In this document: piece after piece, positions 8,742 through 15,897 of the stretch
Layout: every line of letters starts with the position of its first letter
Position numbering within the stretch: the stretch's first letter is position 1
DNA from: an uncultured Clostridia bacterium
Lineage (GTDB): Bacteria; Bacillota; Clostridia; Oscillospirales; Acutalibacteraceae
Assembly: GCA_947626485.1 (NCBI GenBank)
Contig: CANQSG010000005.1
Span: forward strand, 1 to 30,900
DNA: 30,900 nt
Direction: 5' to 3'
Translations under genes and position numbers: made by a program
Notes under the pieces: generated by a model
Database searches by the model: none
Told to the model about the DNA's origin: nothing
The model's input: the letters and a program-made list of their open reading frames with translations, nothing else

Positions 8742-8772
8742 GCGGCGCGCCCGGTTTTTTCGGGCGTGCCGC
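8742..8772 (+). other. Intercistronic hairpin with a U-rich loop
   Basis: A 12-bp stem (8742-8753 with 8761-8772, one G-U pair) closes a 7-base loop GTTTTTT. The T run is in the loop and not after the stem, so this does not look like a normal intrinsic terminator. It lies 23 bases after one stop codon and 22 before the next start. RNA stabilisation or processing between the binding protein and hydrolase genes is possible. Confidence 0.55.
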
Positions 8773-8794
8773 CGAAGCAAAAGGAGAACACCGC

Positions 8795-10225
8795 ATGAAA
8801 CGAATGTTACGCGCGCTCACGGCAGCCGCGCTCGCCCTGCTGACCGCGGCGACGCTCTGCCTTGTCCCCGCCGCCGCCGAAGTGCCGGCGGGCGCCGACG
8901 CCGATCTGCCCTTCCCCGTCGGCGCCGCCTTCCACATCACCGACACCTACCGCAAATATCCCGAGGAGCAGCTGCTGCTCGCCGCCCGCATGGGCGTGAA
9001 GATCGTCCGGATCGACATGAGCATCGCCGACCTCGCGATGGCGGACTACCTCGATCAGTACATCGCCCTCGGTCGGGCGTACGGCCTCGATTTCATGGGC
9101 TACGTCGCCAGCGTCGAGCAGGCGGAGATCGTCGCGAAGCGCTACGGCAAGGAGATCAAATATTTCCAGATCCTCAACGAGAACGACGCGGTCGGTCTGG
9201 CCTACGGCGACGGCACGACGAAGGAGATGTACAACCGCAAGAAGATGATGGAGATTGTCCAGACCGCCAAGGACATTTCGGCGGTGCTGCGCAAATACGC
9301 GCCGCAGTCGACCCTCATCATCAACATGACCTGGATCCATTACGGTTTCCTCCATTACCTCGTCGACGAGGGCGTCGATTTCGACTGGATCGGCCTCGAC
9401 TGGTACTCCCACATGGACAAGAGCTACGGGATTGACACCGAGATGGAGGGGCAGAACGGCGCGGGGCTGAACCGCGCGCTCGACGACCTGACCGAGCGGT
9501 TCCACAAGCCGCTCATCCTCTGCGAGATCAACACCTGGGACAACGACACCGCCGAGGACGCCGACCGCATGGGGCAGTACAACATCGACTGCATGGAGCT
9601 TTGCCGCAAGAAGGCAAAAACCAACGACATCCGCGGCTACGTCGTCTATGAATTTCTCGACGAGCCGGAAAAGCGCAACGGCACCTACCCGCGCGAGGGA
9701 TATTTCGGGCTGGTCGAGCTGAACGACGGCCTCGAGCTCGTCGGCCCCAAGCCCGCCTATTACGAATTGCAGGAATACCTCGGCTTCAAGGGCAAGGACG
9801 TCAAGCAGATCCCGCTCTCCTCGCTCGACCTCGATCAGTTCAACGCCCAGACGCCCGACGCCGGCGAGACGGATGAGCCGCAGACCCCGCCGGCGACGGT
9901 GACCCCCACGACGCCGACCACGCCGACGACCCCCACAACCCCGACGACGCCGAGCGGCGGCAGCGTCACGCCGACCCCGCCTGCCGATTTGGAGACCGAT
10001 GAAGAGCCGGACGACGCCGACGAGGCCTTCGTGCCGGAGGAGCTCGACCCGATCGAAAAGACGGTCGAGGAGCATCAGTACATCGAGCGGGGCTTCCCCG
10101 TCTGGCTGATTATCGAGATCGTCGCCGTCGTCGTGCTGGCGGCGGGCGCCGTGGTCTACGTGCTGCTTTGGCGCAAAAAGCACGGTGCGGACTTCTCCGA
10201 TACGCCGACCGCCGCAAACGCATAA
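8795..10225 (+). CDS. Membrane-anchored clan GH-A-like glycoside hydrolase
   Basis: 476 residues. AAGGAG lies 8 bases before the ATG. A signal peptide (1-28) is followed by a TIM-barrel-like domain (about 40-335). Two glutamates sit where clan GH-A enzymes carry their catalytic pair: Glu129 in YFQILNEND (acid/base, preceded by Asn) and Glu244 in PLILCEINTWD (nucleophile). A P-T-T repeat linker (371-386), an acidic stretch and one transmembrane helix (about 434-459) with a basic stop (WRKKH) follow. The enzyme should sit outside the cell, tethered to the membrane. The exact GH family and substrate are not clear; being between a sugar-binding lipoprotein and a GH38 mannosidase suggests trimming of mannose-containing glycans before uptake. 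Confidence 0.8.
   Translation: MKRMLRALTAAALALLTAATLCLVPAAAEVPAGADADLPFPVGAAFHITDTYRKYPEEQLLLAARMGVKIVRIDMSIADLAMADYLDQYIALGRAYGLDFMGYVASVEQAEIVAKRYGKEIKYFQILNENDAVGLAYGDGTTKEMYNRKKMMEIVQTAKDISAVLRKYAPQSTLIINMTWIHYGFLHYLVDEGVDFDWIGLDWYSHMDKSYGIDTEMEGQNGAGLNRALDDLTERFHKPLILCEINTWDNDTAEDADRMGQYNIDCMELCRKKAKTNDIRGYVVYEFLDEPEKRNGTYPREGYFGLVELNDGLELVGPKPAYYELQEYLGFKGKDVKQIPLSSLDLDQFNAQTPDAGETDEPQTPPATVTPTTPTTPTTPTTPTTPSGGSVTPTPPADLETDEEPDDADEAFVPEELDPIEKTVEEHQYIERGFPVWLIIEIVAVVVLAAGAVVYVLLWRKKHGADFSDTPTAANA
9905..9952 (+). repeat. Tandem 9-base repeat coding a Pro-Thr-Thr linker
   Basis: Sixteen codons encode PTT repeated five times plus a final Pro (residues 371-386 of the hydrolase). It forms a stiff spacer between the catalytic domain and the membrane anchor. 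Such repeats can change copy number by slippage. Confidence 0.8.
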
Positions 10226-10246
10226 CAACCGCACAGGTCAAATTTC

Positions 10247-10277
10247 TGTCCGGGTCGATTTTCCGTCGGCCCGGACA
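10247..10277 (+). other. Second intercistronic hairpin with a U-rich loop
   Basis: A 12-bp stem (10247-10258 with 10266-10277, one G-U pair) and a 7-base loop TTTTCCG. It begins 21 bases after the hydrolase stop and ends 17 before the mannosidase start. Its geometry matches the hairpin at 8742-8772 although the arm sequences differ. Confidence 0.55.
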
Positions 10278-10294
10278 TTTTGGAGTGAAAACGA

Positions 10295-13200
10295 ATGCAG
10301 GAAACCCTCGAGCAACGCCTCGCGCGGCAAATCGACGCCGTCGCGCAAGCTATCGACGTCGCCGTCGCCGACCTCTTCCCCTTTCGCTGCTACGTTCCGC
10401 CGCACCGCGACGGGACGGTGCACAACGCCATCCCGCCCGAATTGCAGATCAGCGGGGCACACGCACAGGCGGGCGACCGCTTCACCGGCTTTGACGATTA
10501 CCTCTGGCTGCAAAAGGAGGTCGACCTGCCGGACTGCCCGGACGGCTGCGACCTCGTCGCCCTGTTCGACCTCGGCGAGACGGGGGACGGGCTCAACAGC
10601 GGGTTTGAATCGCTGCTCTACCTCGACGGCGCGCCCTATCAGGGCGTCGACACCTTCCACCCCGACGTGGTGCTGACCCCCTACGCCGGGCTGCGCGTCA
10701 CGCTGACATTGCTGCTCTGGACGGGGCTCAACGGCGGGCCGAGCCATGAAAAGCGCACCCTGACGCTCGCGCGCGCCGACCTCTGCCTGCGCCGCCGCGC
10801 GATGCTTCGTCTGCACTGCCGCCTGCGGGCGATGGCGGAACTGCTGCCGCTGCTCGAAGGGGAACAAAAAGCCGAGCTCGCCGAATGCGCCGCCGGTCTG
10901 CTCGACGCGTGGGACGCCGCCGGGGCAAAGGACGACGACGCCGCCGAACGCGCCTGCGCGCGCCTTACCGCCTACAACGCCGCCCACCCGAAGCAAAATA
11001 CCGGGATCGTGAACTGCATCGGCCACACCCACATCGACGTCGCCTGGCTCTGGCGGCTCTGCCACACCCGCGAGAAGGCGATGCGCTCCTTTTCGACGGT
11101 GCTGCGGCTGATGGACGAATACCCGGAATACCTCTTTCTGCAATCCCAACCCCAACTTTACGCCTTTTTGAAGCAGGACTGCCCCGCGCTTTACGAGGGG
11201 CTGCGCGCGCGGATTTGGGAACGCCGCTGGGAGGCCGACGGCGCGATGTGGCTCGAGGCCGACTGCAACATCAGCAGCGGCGAATCGCTGACCCGGCAGC
11301 TGACGCACGGCATCCGCTTTTTCGAGCGGGAATTCGGCGTGCGCTGTCGCTGCCTCTGGCTGCCCGACGTCTTCGGGTACAGCTGGGCGCTGCCGCAGCT
11401 GTTGAAGCTCGCCCACATCGACACCTTTTTGACGACGAAGATCAGCTGGAACGAGACCAACCCCTTCCCCTACGACGTCTTTCGCTGGCGCGGCGTCGAC
11501 GGCAGCGAGGTGCTGTCCTACTTCCCCTCAACGCCCGACACCTGGTATTCCGACGCGATGACGAACCCCCACACCCGATACAACGGCTACGTCGACGGCG
11601 TCTCGATCTACGGCGCTTGGAAGCGCTTCCGCCACAAGGACGTCAGCGACGAGGTGCTCGTCTCCTACGGCTACGGCGACGGCGGCGGCGGCGTCAACCG
11701 CGACATGCTCGAAATGCGGCGCGCCTTTGACGAGACGCCGGGCGCCCCGATCGTCCGCCCCTCGTTCGCCGGGGATTTCTTCGACCGGCTCCACCGCCGC
11801 GTCGACGCGCAGCCGGAAAAGCTGCCGGTCTGGGACGGCGAGCTCTACCTCGAATTCCACCGCGGCACCTACACGACGCAGGCGCGCAACAAAAAATACA
11901 ACCGGCTGTCCGAAAACCGGCTGTTTGTCGCCGAATGGCTCAACGCGCTGCGCGCTTCCACGGGCGGCGAGGACCTGCAGCCCGCCCTTTCCAAACACTG
12001 GCAGACCGTCCTGCTCAACCAGTTTCACGACATCATCCCCGGCTCCTCCATCCGCGAGGTCTATACCGAGAGCCGCGCGCAGTACCGCGCCCTGCTCGCC
12101 GCGGTCGACGGGGTGATCGACCGGCTCTGCGCCGACCTGACCGAGCCGAAGGAAAACGCCGCGACCGTTTTGAACCCGAGCGCCTTTGCCGCGGACGAGC
12201 CGCTCTTTTTCCCCGCGGACAAACCCGGCGTTTTCACCGACGCGAACGGGCAGACGCTGCCTGCGCAGGCGACCGACGGGGGCTTTTACGTGCAGACGGC
12301 CTGCGCGCCGCTCTCGCTGCAAACGGTGCGGTTTCACCCCGGCGAAACGCGGCCGGACGGCGGCGCCGCCTTTACCGTATCTGCCGACAGGCGGTGCGCC
12401 GAGACGCCCTTTTACCGGATAGAGTGGAACGCGCAGGGGCAGATCTCCCGCCTTTACGACCGCGAAAACGACCGCGAGGTCCTCGCCCCCGGCGAGGCGG
12501 GCAACCTGCTGCGGCTCTACGACGACCTGCCGAAGGCCTTCGACGCCTGGAACCTCGACGAGGACTATCAGAAGCATTTCGTCACCCTGACCGCCGACGC
12601 GACGCGGGTGGTAGAATGCGGCGAGGTGCTGCTGCGGTTGGAGACGACCTACACGGGCGAGCGCTGCCACATCACGCAGCAGACGATATTCTACCGCCGC
12701 AGCCGCCGCATCGACTTCCGAACGCAGGTGAGCTGGCAGGAATCCCACCGGCTGTTAAAGGTCTGCTTCCCCGTCGCGGTGCGCGCCGCAAGCGCGAATT
12801 ACGACATCCAGTACGGCCACGTCTCCCGCCCGACCCACGCCAACACCTCGTGGGATCGCGCGAAGTTCGAGGTCGTCGGCCACAAGTGGGCGGACCTTTC
12901 GGACAGCGGCTACGGCGTCGGCCTGCTCAACGACTGCAAATACGGCTACGGCATCCGGGGGAACCTGATGACCCTTTCCCTGCTGCGCAGCCCGAAGGAG
13001 CCGGACGAGACGGCGGACATGGGGGAGCACAGCTTCACCTATTCCCTGCTGCCCCACGCCGGCGCCCTGCCGGGCAGCGACGTCATTCCGCAGGCGGCGG
13101 CACTCAACCGGCCGCTGCTGCGCGTCGACGGCCGCAGCGCCGACGGCGCCCCGATCTTCTGCGACAACCCGCAGGTTCAGATCGACGCCGTCAAGCGCGC

Positions 13201-13405
13201 CGAGGACGGCGACGGGCTGATCGTCCGCCTGCACGAGGCCTACGGCGCGCAAAACCGCTTCCGGCTGCGTCTTTCGCTGCCGGTGCGCGAATGGCAGCGC
13301 TGCGACCTGCTCGAGGACCCGACCGAGCCGCCCGCGTCCGGGGAGCCGGAAGGAGTGCTGCGCCCGTTTGAGCTGCAAACCTTGCGCATTCGGCTCGCCG
13401 ACTGA
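10295..13405 (+). CDS. Alpha-mannosidase, glycoside hydrolase family 38
   Basis: 1036 residues, the usual length for bacterial GH38 enzymes. An N-terminal region (1-235) precedes the catalytic (beta/alpha) barrel with HTHIDVAWLWR (244-254), whose His246 and Asp248 match zinc ligands; WLPDVFGYS (355-363), whose Asp358 matches the nucleophile and third zinc ligand; and NQFHDIIPGSSI (575-586), whose His578 matches the fourth ligand. C-terminal beta-sandwich domains follow (about 650-1036). There is no signal peptide, so it works in the cytoplasm, releasing mannose from imported oligosaccharides. GGAG lies 9 bases before the ATG. It is the last gene of the rightward operon and ends at a strong terminator. 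Exact linkage preference is not readable. Confidence 0.95.
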   Translation: MQETLEQRLARQIDAVAQAIDVAVADLFPFRCYVPPHRDGTVHNAIPPELQISGAHAQAGDRFTGFDDYLWLQKEVDLPDCPDGCDLVALFDLGETGDGLNSGFESLLYLDGAPYQGVDTFHPDVVLTPYAGLRVTLTLLLWTGLNGGPSHEKRTLTLARADLCLRRRAMLRLHCRLRAMAELLPLLEGEQKAELAECAAGLLDAWDAAGAKDDDAAERACARLTAYNAAHPKQNTGIVNCIGHTHIDVAWLWRLCHTREKAMRSFSTVLRLMDEYPEYLFLQSQPQLYAFLKQDCPALYEGLRARIWERRWEADGAMWLEADCNISSGESLTRQLTHGIRFFEREFGVRCRCLWLPDVFGYSWALPQLLKLAHIDTFLTTKISWNETNPFPYDVFRWRGVDGSEVLSYFPSTPDTWYSDAMTNPHTRYNGYVDGVSIYGAWKRFRHKDVSDEVLVSYGYGDGGGGVNRDMLEMRRAFDETPGAPIVRPSFAGDFFDRLHRRVDAQPEKLPVWDGELYLEFHRGTYTTQARNKKYNRLSENRLFVAEWLNALRASTGGEDLQPALSKHWQTVLLNQFHDIIPGSSIREVYTESRAQYRALLAAVDGVIDRLCADLTEPKENAATVLNPSAFAADEPLFFPADKPGVFTDANGQTLPAQATDGGFYVQTACAPLSLQTVRFHPGETRPDGGAAFTVSADRRCAETPFYRIEWNAQGQISRLYDRENDREVLAPGEAGNLLRLYDDLPKAFDAWNLDEDYQKHFVTLTADATRVVECGEVLLRLETTYTGERCHITQQTIFYRRSRRIDFRTQVSWQESHRLLKVCFPVAVRAASANYDIQYGHVSRPTHANTSWDRAKFEVVGHKWADLSDSGYGVGLLNDCKYGYGIRGNLMTLSLLRSPKEPDETADMGEHSFTYSLLPHAGALPGSDVIPQAAALNRPLLRVDGRSADGAPIFCDNPQVQIDAVKRAEDGDGLIVRLHEAYGAQNRFRLRLSLPVREWQRCDLLEDPTEPPASGEPEGVLRPFELQTLRIRLAD

Positions 13406-13410
13406 CCCAT

Positions 13411-13448
13411 CGCGCCGCCGCGCCTTCCCGGTTCGGCGGCGCGTTTTT
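13411..13448 (+). terminator. Intrinsic terminator after the mannosidase gene
   Basis: A perfect 10-bp GC stem (13411-13420 with 13434-13443, CGCGCCGCCG and its complement), a 13-base loop and TTTTT (13444-13448). It ends the rightward sugar operon and separates it from the regulator's own promoter. Confidence 0.88.
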
Positions 13449-13552
13449 GTTATATTTTTTCGGCCGTTTTCGGGAAGTCCATGCAGGAAAACGTCGGAAA
13501 CGACGCCGTATTTTAGCGGTTCTTTCCAGCTTTTCCGCACAGATTTCCGGAA

Positions 13553-13564
13553 TTTTTCGAAAAA
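13553..13564. promoter_or_regulatory. AT palindrome just upstream of the regulator promoter (candidate operator)
   Basis: TTTTTCGAAAAA, a perfect 12-base palindrome, ends 5 bases before the -35 box at 13570. TTTTTGCAAAAA at 7007-7018 has the same shape and nearly the same place relative to the -35 box at 7022. It could be a binding site of the regulator (autoregulation), or simply an A/T-rich UP element. Confidence 0.4.
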
Positions 13565-13569
13565 AGGGT

Positions 13570-13598
13570 TTGACAAATAGGGCAAATAAAAATATAAT
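13570..13598 (+). promoter_or_regulatory. Sigma-A promoter for the GntR/LacI regulator
   Basis: TTGACA (13570-13575), a 17-base spacer and TATAAT (13593-13598): a perfect consensus. Transcription should start near 13605, about 70 bases before the ATG at 13674. Confidence 0.9.
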
Positions 13599-13673
13599 AA
13601 AACAAAAGGGCTTTTTCGCCGCGCGCGGCTTTTCGGCAGGCGCGCGACCGGGAAGCCGCCGGTAGTGAGGATC

Positions 13674-14828
13674 ATGGAGAAAAAAGACAACTTTTTGTAT
13701 GCGAAGATTCGCGACGCGCTGATCGCCGAGATCGATTCCGGCCGCCTGAAATACGGCGACCGCATTCCGACCGAGCACGAGGTCATGGAGAAATGGAACG
13801 TCTCGCGCATCACCGCGACCCACGCGCTGCGCGCCATGGCGGAGGCGGGCTACATCACCCGCGTGCGCCATTCCGGCTCCTTTGTCTCGAAGCGCAGCGA
13901 GGCGGACGAGACGAGCTTTTTCGCCGACCGCGGCACCTGCCACATCGCCCTGATCAACTCCTACATCAGCGCCCTCGGCACCTCGAGCATCTTCTCGAAG
14001 CTGATGCAGCAGGCCTTCGATCACCAGATTTTAGTCAGCGTCTTTGTCTCGGAGAACGACGCGAGCCGCGAGCGCAAGATCCTCGAAATGCTCGAAAACG
14101 CCTCGATCGACGCCGTCGTCAGCGTCCCGGTCAACACCTTCCGCAACGTCGACCTCTATCAGCGGCTGCGCAGCAAGGGCATTCCGGTGCTCTTCCTCGA
14201 CTGGCACATTCCCTATTACAACATCCCCTGCATCACCTTCGCGCACGAGCAGGCCGCCCACCGCATGACGACCTTTTTGATCGAGAACGGCTTTACCGAC
14301 ATCGGCTTCGCCTTTTCCTCGGAGTACATCACGACCGAGGTCGCCCAGATGCGGGGCTATATCCGCGCGATGGACGAGGCGAAGCTGCCGATGCACGAGG
14401 CGCATTTCTTCCGCCTCGGTCGGCCGGAGGATCCCATCTGCGATTACCATTACGTCTACCCCGATCAGCCGCTGCGCGAGCAGTTTTTGCAGCTCAAAGA
14501 GCAGAGTTCCCTGCCGCAGGCCATCGTCTGCGCCAACGACGGCTGGGCGATCCACATCATCGACGTCGCCGAATCCGTCGGGCTGCGCGTGCCGCAGGAC
14601 CTGTCGGTCACCGGCTTCGAGGATTCGGAGGAGATTCGCGACACCCGCCCGGCGCTGACGACCAGCCACCAGGACTACACGAGCTTTGCGAAAAAGGTCG
14701 TCACCACCCTCAACCGCATGCTCAACGGCGAGCAGATCGAATCCCCCATTCTCTGCGACACCGAGCTGATCGTCCGCGATTCGGTTCTGCTGCCGCAGCC
14801 CGCCCCGTCGCCCGACGCAAACGCCTGA
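13674..14828 (+). CDS. GntR/LacI chimeric transcriptional regulator (AraR-like)
   Basis: 384 residues from the ATG at 13674; a GTG at 13665 would add three residues. The ribosome site is not decisive (GAGG only 3 bases from the ATG). Residues 5-73 form a GntR-type winged helix: FLYAKIRDALIAEIDSG, RIPTEHEVMEKWNVSRITA, then GYITRVRHSGSFV. Residues about 88-375 are a LacI/periplasmic-binding-like sensor (HIALINSYISALG, VSVPVNTFRNVDLYQRL, AIVCANDGWAIHIIDVAESVG, LSVTGFEDSEEIRDTRPALT). AraR of Bacillus has this same domain mix. As the only regulator beside the sugar genes, it probably represses the divergent promoters at 6964-7050 until a sugar binds (inference). Confidence 0.9.
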   Translation: MEKKDNFLYAKIRDALIAEIDSGRLKYGDRIPTEHEVMEKWNVSRITATHALRAMAEAGYITRVRHSGSFVSKRSEADETSFFADRGTCHIALINSYISALGTSSIFSKLMQQAFDHQILVSVFVSENDASRERKILEMLENASIDAVVSVPVNTFRNVDLYQRLRSKGIPVLFLDWHIPYYNIPCITFAHEQAAHRMTTFLIENGFTDIGFAFSSEYITTEVAQMRGYIRAMDEAKLPMHEAHFFRLGRPEDPICDYHYVYPDQPLREQFLQLKEQSSLPQAIVCANDGWAIHIIDVAESVGLRVPQDLSVTGFEDSEEIRDTRPALTTSHQDYTSFAKKVVTTLNRMLNGEQIESPILCDTELIVRDSVLLPQPAPSPDANA

Positions 14829-14856
14829 TAAAATTTAAAAGCAAGGAGGCCGCATT

Positions 14857-15726
14857 ATGGGATTCCAAATCGTCACCGACTCCGGCGCCAACCTGACCGA
14901 CGAGCTCATCGACCGCTTTTCCCTCGAGGTCGTCTCGCTCACCTATTTCGTCGGCGAGGAGGAGCGCGAAAGCTATGTCAAGGGCAAGAAAACCGATTAT
15001 TCCGGCTTTTATTCCCTGCTGCGCGATAAGGTACAGGTCACGACGACCCTCGCCGGATACGAGCGCTATCAGCACGCCTTCGAGCCGATCCTGCAAGCCG
15101 GAAAGGACTTGCTTTACATCGCCTTTTCCTCGGGTCTGAGCGGCACCTGCCAGTCCGCCAAGACCTGCGCCATCGACCTGCAGGCCGCCTACCCCGAGCG
15201 CAAGATCGTCGTCGTCGACAGCCTCTGCGCCTCGATGGGCGAAGGGCTGCTGGTCTATCACGCCGCCAAACTGCAACAGGAAGGCAAGACGATGGAGGAG
15301 ATCGTCGCCTGGATCGAGGAAAACAAGCTGCACCTCTGCCACTGGTTCACGGTCGACGACCTCTTTTTCCTCAAGCGCGGCGGGCGCGTCTCCTCGACGA
15401 CCGCCGTGGTCGGCACGGTGCTGGGCATCAAGCCCGTCATGCACGTTGACGACGCCGGCAAGTTAGTCGTCGTCTCGAAGGCGCGCGGCCGCCAGAACGC
15501 CATCCGCGCCCTCGTTTCCCACATGGCCGAGACCGCCATCGACCCCGGCGAGCAGACCGTCTTCATCTCGCACGGCGACTGCGCCGACGATGCCGAGACC
15601 CTCGCGCAGCTCGTCCGGTCGCAGTTCGGCGTGAAGGAAATTCACATCAACTACATCGACCCCGTGATCGGCGCCCACTCCGGCCCCGGCACGCTGGCGG
15701 TCTTCTTCCTCGGCAAGGAACGCTGA
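14857..15726 (+). CDS. DegV-family fatty-acid-binding protein (FakB-like)
   Basis: 289 residues, a full-length DegV protein. Motifs are VTDSGANLTDELI (7-19), TTTLAGYERYQHAFE in the first lobe, the lipid-site AFSSGLSGTCQSAK, VVDSLCASMGEGLL, and DDLFFLKRGGRVSSTTAVVG with GIKPVMHVDDAGK in the second lobe. In characterised members (FakB) the bound fatty acid is presented to the FakA kinase for phosphorylation; no fakA lies in this window. AAGGAGG sits 7 bases before the ATG. The gene follows the regulator by 28 bases and could be read from its promoter, but no functional link to sugar use is apparent. Confidence 0.93.
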   Translation: MGFQIVTDSGANLTDELIDRFSLEVVSLTYFVGEEERESYVKGKKTDYSGFYSLLRDKVQVTTTLAGYERYQHAFEPILQAGKDLLYIAFSSGLSGTCQSAKTCAIDLQAAYPERKIVVVDSLCASMGEGLLVYHAAKLQQEGKTMEEIVAWIEENKLHLCHWFTVDDLFFLKRGGRVSSTTAVVGTVLGIKPVMHVDDAGKLVVVSKARGRQNAIRALVSHMAETAIDPGEQTVFISHGDCADDAETLAQLVRSQFGVKEIHINYIDPVIGAHSGPGTLAVFFLGKER

Positions 15727-15746
15727 CGAAAGGCCTTTTGCAACAG

Positions 15747-15780
15747 AAAGCGGCACAGTCTCCCGGCTGCGCCGCTTTTT
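15747..15780 (+). terminator. Intrinsic terminator after the DegV gene
   Basis: Stem 15747-15758 with 15767-15778 (AAAGCGGC...GCCGCTTT, one A-C mismatch), loop of 8 bases, and a T run at 15776-15780. Confidence 0.82.
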
Positions 15781-15792
15781 CTCGCATTTTCG

Positions 15793-15809
15793 CGCAACCT
15801 GCGGTTGCG
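15793..15809. repeat. Inverted repeat upstream of the HTH-GlmM gene (candidate operator)
   Basis: CGCAACC (15793-15799) and GGTTGCG (15803-15809) are exact reverse complements around a 3-base centre. The element lies about 90 bases before the start of a gene whose product carries an XRE-type DNA-binding domain. Autoregulation is a guess. Confidence 0.35.
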
Positions 15810-15897
15810 GTTTGCCGTTCCGTTCGGTTGGTAGAATAAAACGGCGGGACGGTGTATAGTGTAAAATAAGAACGAAACGACGAAAGGAACGTTTGTT

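Noticed and set aside
8742..8772. Hairpin as an intrinsic terminator of the first sugar gene
   Set aside because: The T run is in the loop; nothing T-rich follows the stem, and the next gene is closely spaced.
9905..9952. CRISPR-like or satellite repeat
   Set aside because: It is an in-frame Pro-Thr-Thr linker with no spacers.
13490..13506. CGTCG-GAAA-CGACG hairpin upstream of the regulator
   Set aside because: It is short, lies upstream of the mapped promoter consensus and downstream of a strong terminator, so it is probably not transcribed.
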